From Planctomycetota bacterium (GTDB lineage Bacteria > Planctomycetota > Phycisphaerae > WQYP01), in NCBI GenBank assembly GCA_021790385.1, contig JAJYDW010000009.1, forward strand, positions 19,390 to 83,389: DNA of 64,000 nt. The letters are read 5' to 3'. Shown one piece after another: positions 52,063 to 61,612 of the stretch. Every line of letters begins with the position of its first letter. Positions within the stretch are counted from its first letter, which is position 1. Position numbers and translations under genes: made by a program. Under the pieces are notes generated by a model, which saw only the letters and a list, made by a program, of their open reading frames with translations, ran no database searches and had not been told where the DNA came from.

Positions 52063-53346
52063 TCAGAATCGATACCCAATCTGAAAACCAAATGAATTCT
52101 CCGCCAATGTCGCACTGGTGGCGGCTAATCCGGGTGCGAGCGGCCCGCCATTGATCGTATTACTGAATGCGTGCTTGTACGCCTCGGTCAAGCTCCAGCC
52201 CATGCCCAAAGTCTGCGTCGCACCCACCGTAATGGTGTTTTGAACCACCGCCGGCAGCAGAAGGTTGGATGCGGTATCGGAGGATCCAATGGGATCTGTT
52301 CCGTATGAATAGCCGCCGCGGATGGCCAGCCACTTCGTTAATTGGTATTGAGTGCCGATGTTGAAAACCCATTCGTCATGCCAATGTGTGCGCATCACTA
52401 CTTGATTGGTGCCCACCCATGGACCATGCAGCGTAAGGGTATTAAGGGTGCTACTCCAGTTAATCCACTGACCTTCCAGGCTGATCGTCCAACGCCTGGT
52501 CGGATGAAAGGCTGCACCGAGCGAGATCTGCTGAGGATAATTAAGTGTCGTGCTGTATTGGCCGGCGTTGCCCTGCACGCCGTTAAAATTTTCTGTGGTT
52601 TCCTGCCAGGTCAGGGGAGTGAAAAAAGTTGGCGTTCTATACATCAATCCCACCGTTACATATTTGTTGATTTTGTGCAGCACCCCCAGCGACACGCCGG
52701 CTCCAAATGCCGTGGACGGGCTCGCCAAATTAATGCCCACGCCATTAAAAGTCTGCTGCATGGACATCTGTTCCAGGGAGATATTCACGCCCAGACCGAC
52801 CGCCCAATCCGGGGTCGGTTTCCACGCCAGTGCCGGCGTCATCGAAAAGTATTGAATATCGCTGTAAACCTGCACCGTTCCCATGGGGGTGTTGGGTTGC
52901 AGATAATTGACGCCCATACCGGAAGTGGCAAACATGCCGCCGCCGAAATATAAATTCGGACCGAACGCCGGAGCAGACCATCCCACCGACGGAATTCCAT
53001 AAAGATTGCTGTGACTGCCCACCTGACCAAAACCGAAGTTGCTGCTTCTGGTGGGGTTGAACCATTCCGCCGAAAAGGCGGCCTGCGGCGGAATAAACGC
53101 CAATCCCGCGGGATTGGTAATTGCGGTCATCGGATCACCGGGATCCGCCACCACAGCGCCGGCCATCCCGATTTCATATTGTCCGATCCCGATGAGTTGA
53201 TAGCCATCCGTAGCCCGGGCCGCCGGTGCCAACGCCCACAGCGACAGCGACGCCGCCAACGCCAGTGGTATAAATTGGCCAGCCAATCGAACCATAGAAT
53301 TGGATTCTGCTCTCACCTGATTGCCAGGTAGTTGAACGTTTTTCAT
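52063..53346 (-). CDS. OmpP1/FadL-family outer-membrane protein
   Basis: A 427-residue beta-barrel. A signal peptide (LALAASLSLWALAPAARA, ending near residue 45) is followed by the FadL N-terminal hatch signature GIGQYEIGMAGAVVADPGDPMTAITNPAGLAFI. Alternating strands follow (RRWTISLEGQWINWSS, WLAIRGGYSYGTDPI), ending in SFGFQIGYRF with terminal Phe, the outer-membrane insertion signal. GGAG lies 5 nt before the ATG. FadL proteins carry hydrophobic molecules across the outer membrane. Its place as first gene of an ABC exporter operon is unusual. Confidence 0.92.
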   Translation of the reverse strand: MKNVQLPGNQVRAESNSMVRLAGQFIPLALAASLSLWALAPAARATDGYQLIGIGQYEIGMAGAVVADPGDPMTAITNPAGLAFIPPQAAFSAEWFNPTRSSNFGFGQVGSHSNLYGIPSVGWSAPAFGPNLYFGGGMFATSGMGVNYLQPNTPMGTVQVYSDIQYFSMTPALAWKPTPDWAVGLGVNISLEQMSMQQTFNGVGINLASPSTAFGAGVSLGVLHKINKYVTVGLMYRTPTFFTPLTWQETTENFNGVQGNAGQYSTTLNYPQQISLGAAFHPTRRWTISLEGQWINWSSTLNTLTLHGPWVGTNQVVMRTHWHDEWVFNIGTQYQLTKWLAIRGGYSYGTDPIGSSDTASNLLLPAVVQNTITVGATQTLGMGWSLTEAYKHAFSNTINGGPLAPGLAATSATLAENSFGFQIGYRF

Positions 53347-53777
53347 GGTAACTCCATTACCTAAAAAAACACCAACACACCGGCAATCATTTTCCCCGGG
53401 TTGAAATTCCCAGGTATTAGGAAAAGCTATTGACTGTTCATAGGTTAATCACCGCAAACACACGTAAGAGTTTGCCCTACACCTGGCACCAATTGGTGCG
53501 ACCGCGATAATTGCACATCCACTTTTGATTGGCGAAGGGGCTGTCAGGCAATACTCTATACCATACGGCAAATCCTTTAGGCAGCGGGTGCCGCTCGCGC
53601 CTCGCCGGCCACCAAAATGCCTGCCACGCCGGAGCAACGCTGGAACGCGCAACAACCAGCCCACTTCTTCCAACCGTCCAGCAGACCGACAACTATGGAT
53701 GATGTTTACGGCATACACAGAATCCGATCACTGAGATTCTCATCGCCGCGAAACCAAACAGCGCACTACCCGGGATG
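53347..53777. other. Intergenic region upstream of the FadL operon
   Basis: No gene is supported in these 431 bases. It holds a partial copy of the MITE-like element (53537-53630). The promoter of the FadL-exporter operon should lie in the left part, but no convincing pair of hexamers was found. Confidence 0.5.
53537..53630. repeat. MITE-like element, partial copy 3
   Basis: It begins GGGGCTGTCAGG, matching the terminal repeat of the element at 30972-31135. A 33-nt core, CGCTCGCGCCTCGCCGGCC plus 14 bases, matches that element at 31 of 33 positions (53592-53624 against 31069-31101). No right terminal repeat was found, so the copy is truncated or rearranged. Confidence 0.55.
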
Positions 53778-55205
53778 TTATCGCGGCGATACCGGCCATT
53801 GACAACGAACGGTGGTGCCCTGGCCGGGCTGGCTTTCCAGAGAAACGGTTCCACCCATAGCAGCGACCGCGTGTTTCACAATAGCCAAGCCAAGGCCGGT
53901 ACCACGGTCTGCACCGCCCCGGCTGCGATTAACGGTGTAAAACCGCTCGAAGACTCGATCGCGATCCTCCGGAGCGATGCCGCAGCCGGTGTCCTGCACT
54001 TCCAGGATAATCGAGGTGCCAGGGGCGACATCCGGCGCGGATTTCGGCAAGGTGGCAGCCGCACCCGTCACAACCGTGCGCCAACGCACCGCTACGAAGC
54101 CGCTGGTGGTGAACTTAAGGCTGTTATCCACGAGGTTCTTGAGAATAAGCATGATCAGTCGCTCGTCGCCGCGAATGGACACTTCCGGTTCGACCGGACC
54201 CAACCGGAGTTCGATATGTTTTTGCTGGGCAAGGTGGCCGAACATCTCGACAATCATGTCATGAAGCCCTGCAGTATCAATAGGCTCCATCCGTACGACC
54301 GAACGGGGATCTTCCGCCCGGGATAAATCCAGTAAATCACGGACCAGCAACTGCAAGCGCAGAACATGTCCATCGATGATGGACATGCAGCGGCGTAGAG
54401 TTGGTTCGTCGTCCATGCTGGTATCGGCAATGGTATCCACGGCGGCTTTGATGCTCGCCAGCGGGGTCCGGAGTTCGTGACTGGCGTTGGCGACGAAATC
54501 GGTTTTCATCTGGACATTCTGAATGATTTCCGTCTGATCCTGAATAACCAGCAACATGCCCTGGCGTTTGCGATCGAGCATGACCGGAGCCACACCCAAA
54601 TCTACAGTGCGAACCCGCCCGGAAATCATAAGCTTGATCCGATCGCGAATGGGGTGATTTTCACGGCGCGCGGCGGAAATTAATTCCAGCACCGGAACTT
54701 GGGCCAGAAAATCGGTGTAGGGATCGCCGGTGCGGGTTTTACCGCCGCCGGGAAAGACCTCCTGGGCTTTTTCGTTGCAGACGGTGACGTGCATTTTTTC
54801 ATCGGTGATGATCACGGGATCACGAACCTGACCCAGCAACGTCTGCAAATGGGCAAAAACCAGGCCAAGCTCCTCCTGGCCGCGACCGACTTGATCGACC
54901 AGTGCGCCCATGCCGGCGGAAAGTTTTTTTTCCAGGTCCCCGGTGTTGGCACTGGAGACGGCTTTGCCGGCGGCAGGCTGGAGGGCATCGATCTTACTTA
55001 GAACAGATGTGAGGAATCGACGGTGATTCCACCATAATATGGTCAAGCCGACCAAACTTAAGACCAGCAAAGCCAGCAATATGACGACCGCGGATGGAAA
55101 AGCAGTGGCTACCGTGCTTAAATTTAATCCGTCATGCAGCAAAGCGAGTCCCAACCATCCGCGTGCGTCAACCAGGCCGCCAGATATCTTTTTCCAGCAT
55201 GGCAC
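53778..55205 (-). CDS. PhoR-like sensor histidine kinase
   Basis: A 475-residue kinase. One hydrophobic helix (about 35-58, SAVVILLALLVLSLVGLTIL) anchors it, and there is no sizeable periplasmic domain. A PAS-like domain (about 130-230, DPVIITDEKMHVTVCNEKA) precedes the HisKA box ANASHELRTPLASIKAA (phospho-His). The ATPase domain shows LILKNLVDNSLKF (N box), VQDTGCGIAPED (G1) and GADRGTGLGLAIVKHAV (G2). It lies 52 nt downstream of the response regulator gene. The GTG start lacks a clear ribosome binding site, so the N-terminus is uncertain. Phosphate signalling is the family norm, but no pst genes are present here. Confidence 0.92.
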   Translation of the reverse strand: MPCWKKISGGLVDARGWLGLALLHDGLNLSTVATAFPSAVVILLALLVLSLVGLTILWWNHRRFLTSVLSKIDALQPAAGKAVSSANTGDLEKKLSAGMGALVDQVGRGQEELGLVFAHLQTLLGQVRDPVIITDEKMHVTVCNEKAQEVFPGGGKTRTGDPYTDFLAQVPVLELISAARRENHPIRDRIKLMISGRVRTVDLGVAPVMLDRKRQGMLLVIQDQTEIIQNVQMKTDFVANASHELRTPLASIKAAVDTIADTSMDDEPTLRRCMSIIDGHVLRLQLLVRDLLDLSRAEDPRSVVRMEPIDTAGLHDMIVEMFGHLAQQKHIELRLGPVEPEVSIRGDERLIMLILKNLVDNSLKFTTSGFVAVRWRTVVTGAAATLPKSAPDVAPGTSIILEVQDTGCGIAPEDRDRVFERFYTVNRSRGGADRGTGLGLAIVKHAVAAMGGTVSLESQPGQGTTVRCQWPVSPR

Positions 55206-55257
55206 GAGACAGCCATGATACCGGATAAAGTCAATTATTGGGGCATACGCCGCAGTT

Positions 55258-55962
55258 TCAAGCCACCTGGTCTTTGGCTTCTAACAGACGGTAACCGACT
55301 CCGCGTACCGTATGGACCATCCATTGAAATTCGCCGAGCTTGCGCCGCACCGCCGTAACATGCACATCAATAGCGCGATCGGTAACAAAGACACCGTTAC
55401 CCATGACCCGGTCGGTCAGTTGATCGCGGGAAAGTACGCGACCCCTGGCATTGGCCAGAGCCGTGAGCAGCTTAAATTCCGTGGGGGTGAGATTGATGGG
55501 TTTTCCTTTGAGGGTAATTTCATGGCGGGCCTGATCAATGACCATGGGACCGGTGTTTAAGATGGGTTGGGTCTGCTCGACGGAAGATTTGCGCCGGAGT
55601 ACCGCGGCGACGCGGGCCAGCAGCACCTTCATGGAAAAAGGTTTGCTCACGTAGTCATCAGCACCAAGAGACAGGCCGACAATAATGTCCGTCTCTTCAC
55701 TGCGAGCGGTGAGCATGAGCAATGGAATCGCGGTGGTTTGAGAATCACCCTTGAGTCGCGTGGCCACTTCCTGGCCGGTTAATCCCGGCATCATCAGATC
55801 AAGAATAATTAAATCCGGCAGGTGCTTACGCGCAATTTCCAGGCCGACCTTGCCGTCGTGGGCATAAAGCACCTCGTAACCGTTGCGTTGCAGGTTGAGA
55901 CGAATCAGCTCCACCAAGTCCCGTTCATCATCGATTACCAGAATTCGCTGCTTACGTGTCAT
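55258..55962 (-). CDS. PhoB/OmpR-family response regulator
   Basis: A 234-residue two-domain regulator. The receiver domain has the acidic pair VIDDERD, the phospho-Asp in LIILDLMMPG, the Thr/Ser region LLMLTARSEE, and Lys in YVSKPFSMK. The C-terminal winged helix carries LTPTEFKLLTALA and the recognition region VHVTAVRRKLG, then HTVRGVGYRLL. GAGG lies 9 nt before the ATG. It is paired with the PhoR-like kinase and probably autoregulated through an inverted repeat upstream. Confidence 0.94.
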   Translation of the reverse strand: MTRKQRILVIDDERDLVELIRLNLQRNGYEVLYAHDGKVGLEIARKHLPDLIILDLMMPGLTGQEVATRLKGDSQTTAIPLLMLTARSEETDIIVGLSLGADDYVSKPFSMKVLLARVAAVLRRKSSVEQTQPILNTGPMVIDQARHEITLKGKPINLTPTEFKLLTALANARGRVLSRDQLTDRVMGNGVFVTDRAIDVHVTAVRRKLGEFQWMVHTVRGVGYRLLEAKDQVA

Positions 55963-56021
55963 GGGGAAATCCTCGTTTTACAACTGTTCATCTGTGTAAC
56001 ATTGGCCGCAATGAGTAAAGG

Positions 56022-56052
56022 TGTCAAGATGCGGGAAAAATGTTTAACATTT
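56022..56052 (-). promoter_or_regulatory. Candidate operator and -35 of the two-component operon
   Basis: AAATGTTTAACATTT (56038-56052) is a 15-nt inverted repeat with 7-bp arms around one base. Ten bases further towards the response regulator gene on the minus strand is TTGACA (56027-56022), a perfect -35; the -10 is weak. The position fits an activator or autoregulation site. Confidence 0.4.
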
Positions 56053-56235
56053 TCTAAGCGCAAAGCTAACCAATTGCCTGTGGTAAAAATCGTAGCTGGG
56101 TGGATGACCTTGTTGGGACCTCGCGATTGACGTACAGTGGTGTTGGAAGGCCAGATGTATAATCGGGCAGCAGCCAAATCAGAAGTGGAGTTAAACGCCA
56201 GGTTTGAATCCAGGCCCAAATTTGAAGGAGAATTC

Positions 56236-56661
56236 ATGGAAGAAGGCTGTATTTTCTGCAAGATTGCGGCGGGAACAATTCCGTGTTTCAAAATTTACGA
56301 AGATGAGCTGGTGATAAGCTTTCTGGATATTGGACCGGTGGTTTTGGGCCATACCCTTGTCATTCCCAAAAAGCACTACAAGAACGTGCTGGATGTGCCT
56401 GCGGAAGTGATTTCCAGCATCAGCGGCCGTCTGCCGATGTTGGCCAGAGCGGTGATTTCCGTGGTGCAGGCACCGGCCTGCCATGTGTTGCTCAACAGTG
56501 GAGTCGAGGCGATGCAATCTGTCCACCATCTGCACTACCATATTATTCCGCGAAAGCATGGGGACGGATTTGGCGTTCCTTGGCCGGCAGGACGGCTGGA
56601 CGCAGGGATAGGAAGGCAATTGGCCTTAGAGATCGCTGCAACGATACATCAATCGCGCTAA
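56236..56661 (+). CDS. HIT family nucleotide hydrolase
   Basis: A 141-residue protein of the HINT-like branch. It begins GCIFCKIAAGTIPCFKIYED, and the histidine triad is HLHYHIIPRK. Residues DIGPVVLGHTLVIPKKHYKN form the preceding conserved strand pair. Known relatives hydrolyse adenosine phosphoramidates. The ATG at 56236, with AAGGAG about 6 nt upstream, replaces the track start at 56137. Cys pair CIFC plus the His in the N-terminal region may bind zinc, as in some HIT proteins. Confidence 0.93.
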   Translation: MEEGCIFCKIAAGTIPCFKIYEDELVISFLDIGPVVLGHTLVIPKKHYKNVLDVPAEVISSISGRLPMLARAVISVVQAPACHVLLNSGVEAMQSVHHLHYHIIPRKHGDGFGVPWPAGRLDAGIGRQLALEIAATIHQSR

Positions 56662-56816
56662 GTCCAAGCGGATAAGGACAGTTAAGTGTTTTTATGAACT
56701 ACGTTTACAAGCCAGTTTGCAAAGCTATGTCCTCGGCAATAGACTATAACACTTGGTTTATCGGATGACGTACCATGGATGGTTTTCACCGTGGTGAACC
56801 TCTTGGAGTTTAAGGA

Positions 56817-58394
56817 TTGTTTGCCGGCATGACCGCCAACATGCACGATATTATGGTAGTTGCCTACTTAACGGCGCTGCTGATTTTGACCATTTATGGT
56901 ATACACCGTTATTGGATGGTGATGCTATATTATCGCCATGGGCGTAAACGTCTGACAACGCCCGAAAAATTCACCCAGTTGCCCACCATTACGGTGCAAC
57001 TCCCACTGTTTAACGAAAGATACGTTTCCCAGCGAGTGATTGAAGCGGCGTGTCAACTGGATTACCCGGCCGATAAGCTCCAGATTCAGGTGCTCGACGA
57101 TTCGACAGACAATTCTGCGGCAATTGCGGAAGCAGTGTGTTGGAAGATGCGGTCTGCGGGACACGACGTAGAATATATACATCGGACTAATCGCCAAGGA
57201 TATAAGGCAGGGGCCTTGGAAAATGGGCTCAAAACGTGCAAAGGCGAATTTATAGCGATTTTCGATGCCGATTTTGTGCCCGAGCGCGCTATGCTGATGC
57301 AGGCCATTCATTACTTTACGGCCCCTGAAGTAGGCTGCGTGCAGACCCGGTGGGAACACGTCAACCGGCGGCAATCCTTACTAACGCTGTGCCAGGCGAT
57401 CTTCCTGGATGGCCATTTTATGATTGAGCACACCGCCCGGAACCGCGGGGGCCGCTTCATTAACTTTAATGGCACAGGCGGAATATGGAGGAAAACGGCA
57501 ATTATGGATGCCGGCGGCTGGCAGCACGATACGCTGACCGAAGATATGGACCTTTCCTATCGTGCACAGTTGCGGCATTGGAAAATCGTATTTCTGCGGG
57601 ATGTGGTTTCGCCGGCGGAGTTGCCGCCGGAAATTACATCATTTAAGCAGCAGCAGCACCGCTGGACCAAGGGGAGCGCCCAGACGGCTATCAAAATTTT
57701 GCCGGGACTGATGTGGTCGCGTTTGTCGTGGCGCGTGAAAATTGAGGCGTTTTTTCATTTAACCTCGGGCGTGGTGTATCCGTCAGCGGTGATATTGGCA
57801 CTGCTGGTATTTCCAACGTTTTGTTTTGGCGGGCCAAGTCTTCTGTCGCCCAGTTCGCCGCTGCTATGGACGCTGATGATGAGCTTGTTTACGGTCATGA
57901 CCTTTTCGGCGGCGACGTTTTACATTGTAGCCCAAAAGGAACTGGGGGAAAATTGGGTGCGAATGCTGCCGCTGGTACCGCTGCTAATGGCGATCGGTAT
58001 GGGTATTTCTCTGGCTAACGCCCTTGCTGTCATCGGAGGCCTTTTCAGTCGAACAAGCGGCGAATTTTTGAGAACGCCGAAATATGGCATTGCCGCCGGG
58101 GATCACAAAAACCATTGGAAGGGACGGGCCACGAGTTTCAGGCACCGTGGATCCCTGGTGGCATACCTGGAGGTTATCTTTGGATTGTATCTGGTAGCGT
58201 GCATGGTGCTGGCGGTGGTACTGGACCGGGCGATTCTTTGCCTGCCGTTTCTTTTCATTTTCGCTACCGGTTATTTTTACGTAGGCTTTTTGTCCCTGTA
58301 CAGCCAATGGCTTTCTAAACGCGGAGGTTCGCCGCCGACGGATTCGGGCACGACATTGCCGTTGGCGACGGATGTTATTCCGGCGATCCAATAA
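56817..58394 (+). CDS. Membrane family 2 glycosyltransferase (CslA/mannan synthase-like)
   Basis: A 525-residue protein with an N-terminal helix (about 12-32), a GT-A domain, and four or five C-terminal helices. Catalytic motifs are the D of LQVQ/QVLDDSTD, DADF, TEDMD, and QQQHRWTKGSAQ (the QxxRW motif of processive synthases). The GT2 domain resembles plant CslA/glucomannan and bacterial beta-glycan synthases that couple synthesis to export. The track's TTG at 56817 has GGAG 9 nt upstream; ATG 56829 with AAGGA 12 nt upstream is an alternative. No PilZ domain or BcsB partner is nearby, so the product is unknown. Confidence 0.9.
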   Translation: MFAGMTANMHDIMVVAYLTALLILTIYGIHRYWMVMLYYRHGRKRLTTPEKFTQLPTITVQLPLFNERYVSQRVIEAACQLDYPADKLQIQVLDDSTDNSAAIAEAVCWKMRSAGHDVEYIHRTNRQGYKAGALENGLKTCKGEFIAIFDADFVPERAMLMQAIHYFTAPEVGCVQTRWEHVNRRQSLLTLCQAIFLDGHFMIEHTARNRGGRFINFNGTGGIWRKTAIMDAGGWQHDTLTEDMDLSYRAQLRHWKIVFLRDVVSPAELPPEITSFKQQQHRWTKGSAQTAIKILPGLMWSRLSWRVKIEAFFHLTSGVVYPSAVILALLVFPTFCFGGPSLLSPSSPLLWTLMMSLFTVMTFSAATFYIVAQKELGENWVRMLPLVPLLMAIGMGISLANALAVIGGLFSRTSGEFLRTPKYGIAAGDHKNHWKGRATSFRHRGSLVAYLEVIFGLYLVACMVLAVVLDRAILCLPFLFIFATGYFYVGFLSLYSQWLSKRGGSPPTDSGTTLPLATDVIPAIQ

Positions 58395-58499
58395 GCAGTC
58401 AGCACCGTATATAGTGAGTGTGGAGCGTGGGTGGCGCAAATTGTGCAGGAATTGAATGATTCTATCTGTAAAGAGTTGATCTGCTTAAGGAGCTTATAA

Positions 58500-59054
58500 A
58501 TGGACAATCAAAAGAGCGTTTGGGGCATCATATTCTTGATGACGATTATTGCGGCAGGCTTTGGCCTTGCGGGTATTTTTGCACCGGCGAAAGTGGTGGC
58601 GGCAGCCAAGCCGGCCAAACTTACGCCCGTATATGTACACATGAACGGGTTTAATGCGTTTGTGGAGTCGGTGGTGGCAGTACGCCCCGGCCAACCGGTA
58701 GTTTTCGTTAATGAAGATACGGGCGTACATACAGTACAGGGCTATAATCCGATCACGGGTAAGGCACTCCAGTATCCGATGGGGATGCTGCTGGGTACTC
58801 CTGGCCCGGGCCATAAGGTGCATACCTATACCGTGCGTTACAGCAAACCGGGGGTTTATTATTACTATTGCACCATGCACGCAGTACTGGAAAAAGTATA
58901 TAAAAACATGGTGCAGCCGGCCCATCGGGTCGGGGTACATGGCTTTGCCGGGGCAATGGCAGGCATTATCATTGTGACGAAAAATCCGGCGATTCTTAAA
59001 CAAAATGCACCCACTTGCCGCGACAAAATCCTCAAAAGCTATTTTGGCGGCTAA
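58500..59054 (+). CDS. Exported cupredoxin-like copper protein
   Basis: A 184-residue protein. Residues 1-35 form a signal peptide or anchor. The cupredoxin fold includes VRPGQPVVFVNEDTGVHTVQGY with the first ligand His, then PGVYYYYCTMHAVLE with Cys and second His, and a downstream HGFAGAMAGIIIV strand where a further ligand may come. Compared with short plastocyanins the Cys-His region is followed by a 15-residue insertion. AAGGAG lies about 7 nt before the ATG. It sits upstream of a P1B ATPase; an extracytoplasmic copper or electron-transfer role is likely. Confidence 0.82.
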   Translation: MDNQKSVWGIIFLMTIIAAGFGLAGIFAPAKVVAAAKPAKLTPVYVHMNGFNAFVESVVAVRPGQPVVFVNEDTGVHTVQGYNPITGKALQYPMGMLLGTPGPGHKVHTYTVRYSKPGVYYYYCTMHAVLEKVYKNMVQPAHRVGVHGFAGAMAGIIIVTKNPAILKQNAPTCRDKILKSYFGG

Positions 59055-59317
59055 AGAACCTGGATCGGCTCTTGCCACAAAGCGTTGCTTGGTGCAGGCT
59101 GGCGGCGCGAACCCGGGGAATAACGCTGGCGTATGGGCTGGTAGTGGCGAATAGCCTTCGTGGTTTTAGCCACTGGCGAAGGTGGGCAGCCACAAAATGG
59201 GCGATGAATCGCGAAGGTAGAGTGCAAAAGTGCCCAGAGTCGATAATATGCAGATGGTTTGACCGTAGGCCACCATGTAGCTATTTGGTATGATGCCGGG
59301 ATTAAGCTGGAGCCAAC

Positions 59318-61444
59318 GTGAGTGATGTGAAAAATACTAACGAAGCGGGGATGGAAGCCACAAGTCCGACGGCCAGCCATGTTCATCACGAACATGACCA
59401 TGGTGGACATGACCATCATCATGCGCATAAACATAGCGCGAAAGATGTAGATGGAATCGCATGCGCGTGCGGCAGCGAACATGGTACAGGCGGACACACC
59501 CACGCAGGCGTGGGAATGAATTTTCAGTTGACGGTGCTGGTACCGGCAACTGTAGCTATTTTAATTCTGGCATGCATTTTATATCAGTTCCCGAACGAAA
59601 GTTATCTGGCCCAGGGGCTGGGGCTGTTAGCGGCGGCCATTGCAGGTGGGCCGATTATATGGTCGGCGATAAAGGGGTTGGCACGCGGCCATACTAATGT
59701 TAACGAGTTGGTAGCGTTAAGCATTATCGGCGCGGTAGTATTGGGCTGGCCGATTGAAGCGGGGCTGGTGGCTCTGATCCTGCAAATCGGAGCACTCATA
59801 GAGCAGGTTGCCGCGGAAAGTGCCCACAATGCCGTACTGGCGCTGCAAAACCTGGCTCCTGTTCATGCGCGTGTACGTCGAAACGGGAAAGATATGATCA
59901 TTGGAGCCGAAGAGCTTCGGATGGGTGATGTTATCGTGGTATCGGCGGGCGAGCGCGTGGCCGGTGATGGCCAGATCATCAGCGGATCCACGAGCGTGGA
60001 TGAGTCGATGGTCACGGGGGAAGCTATTCCGGTGGACAAGATAGCAGGTTCGACCGTGTTAGCGGGTACGATCAACCTGACGGGTTCGGCTGAAATAAAG
60101 GTAACCCGGGTGGGAGAGCATTCGGCTTTGGGACAAACTATTGCGTTGGTAAGACGCGCTCAGGCCTTTCAGCCAAGAGTTGTGCGGGCGGCGGATAAAT
60201 TCTTTCAATTTTATACGCCCATCATCCTCGGGCTGTCGCTGGTGGCGTGGTGGGCAAGCGGCCAGCCACTGCGCATGGTAACCATGTGGGTAGTCGGCTG
60301 TCCGTGCGCGATGCTGCTGGCATCGCCATTGGCTATCGTAGTAGCCTTGGCACGGGCGAGCCGCAGCGGCATTCAAGTAAAAGCGGGGCCCTTTGTCGAA
60401 GCATCCGTTGGCCTGGATACTGTAGTGTTTGATAAAACGGGCACGCTGACGACTGGCGTGTTTGGCGTGAGCACGGTGAAGCCAGCACCCGGCGTGAGCG
60501 AAGATGAACTAGTGGCTTTAGCCGCACAAGTAGAAAACCGCAGCAGCCACCCATTAGCCAGGGCGATTACTACGTTTGCCCGGAAACGCGGGCTAACATA
60601 TAGCGAATCGACGGATGTTACCATCCTGGAAGGCTTGGGCGTGGAAGCGATGGTGGACGGGCAACTGACGCGAGCTGGATCGGCCAAGATATTGCCGGCG
60701 GACCTGGCGGCCCAAGCCGGTGAGTTTGATGCCGTAGGATCGGAAGTACCGGTTGTGCCGGTTTACGTAATACGCGGCGGAAAGCTAATGGGGGCCATTC
60801 ACCTGACCGACGAAATCCGGCCGGAAGCCCGGCGTGCCATACGCCGGCTGCGGACGCTGGGTGTGAATAAGATCGTGATGATGACCGGTGATCGGCGAAG
60901 AACGGCCCAAATGGTAGGCCAAGCCGTGGGTTGCGACGATATCTACGCGGAACTGCTGCCGGCCCAGAAAGTGGAACTGGTGCGGCAATTGCAGCGCGGC
61001 CATCATTGTGTGGCGATGGTGGGTGATGGTGTCAACGATGCCCCTTCCCTGGCTGCGGCCTCGGTGGGCATTGCGCTGGGTTTACGCGGTACAGATGCGG
61101 CCATTGAAGCCGCGGACGCCATTTTGCTCAAGGATGATCTCACGCGTGTACCACTGCTGATTTACCTGGCACGACAAACACGCACGGCGATTTTTCAAAA
61201 TCTGGCCTTTGCCGTACTCTTTGCCGGTGCCGCTGAGGCCCTGGCCGCGTTCGGCGTTTTCGGGCTGGTGGTTGCGGCTTTGGTCCACATGCTGGCGGTG
61301 GTGGTAATCGCGGCGAATTCGGTACGACTGGCCGGCAACGTTGGCGTAAGCCGCAAGATGCCGCGGTCGCCATCAGCAGATACAGCGGCGCAAAGCATGT
61401 CTGCTGCGGATCAATCCAAACTGCCGGCGCTGGGTGCGGTTTGA
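59318..61444 (+). CDS. P1B-type heavy-metal ATPase with His-rich N-terminus
   Basis: A 708-residue pump with GTG start, GGAG 6 nt upstream. The first 60 residues hold a His cluster (HEHDHGGHDHHHAHKH) and a CAC motif instead of an HMA domain. Core motifs are the actuator TGEAIPVD (TGEA rather than TGES), the metal-site CPC in VGCPCAMLLASP (Cys 328 and 330), the phosphorylated Asp 372 in DKTGTLT, SSHPLARA, and GDGVNDAPSLAAA. The last helix reads LVHMLAVVVIAANSVRL, with no Asp as in ZntA (LADTG). Substrate is unclear: His-rich tails suit Zn, Co, Cd or Cu. Neighbouring cupredoxin favours copper, but this is inference. Confidence 0.92.
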   Translation: MSDVKNTNEAGMEATSPTASHVHHEHDHGGHDHHHAHKHSAKDVDGIACACGSEHGTGGHTHAGVGMNFQLTVLVPATVAILILACILYQFPNESYLAQGLGLLAAAIAGGPIIWSAIKGLARGHTNVNELVALSIIGAVVLGWPIEAGLVALILQIGALIEQVAAESAHNAVLALQNLAPVHARVRRNGKDMIIGAEELRMGDVIVVSAGERVAGDGQIISGSTSVDESMVTGEAIPVDKIAGSTVLAGTINLTGSAEIKVTRVGEHSALGQTIALVRRAQAFQPRVVRAADKFFQFYTPIILGLSLVAWWASGQPLRMVTMWVVGCPCAMLLASPLAIVVALARASRSGIQVKAGPFVEASVGLDTVVFDKTGTLTTGVFGVSTVKPAPGVSEDELVALAAQVENRSSHPLARAITTFARKRGLTYSESTDVTILEGLGVEAMVDGQLTRAGSAKILPADLAAQAGEFDAVGSEVPVVPVYVIRGGKLMGAIHLTDEIRPEARRAIRRLRTLGVNKIVMMTGDRRRTAQMVGQAVGCDDIYAELLPAQKVELVRQLQRGHHCVAMVGDGVNDAPSLAAASVGIALGLRGTDAAIEAADAILLKDDLTRVPLLIYLARQTRTAIFQNLAFAVLFAGAAEALAAFGVFGLVVAALVHMLAVVVIAANSVRLAGNVGVSRKMPRSPSADTAAQSMSAADQSKLPALGAV

Positions 61445-61612
61445 TCCCTGTAGTTGCGGCAACCATTGAATTCGGAGAAACTGAGGGAACTCATGGTGGC
61501 TTGAGCCACACGATGAGCCGGTAACAAGGTAGAGTACCAAGCCTGGGTTCAGGCGAATGTTGTCTGTGCGGATTGGAACATCGGACCAATTTTGCCAATT
61601 TGAGGTTTCATC

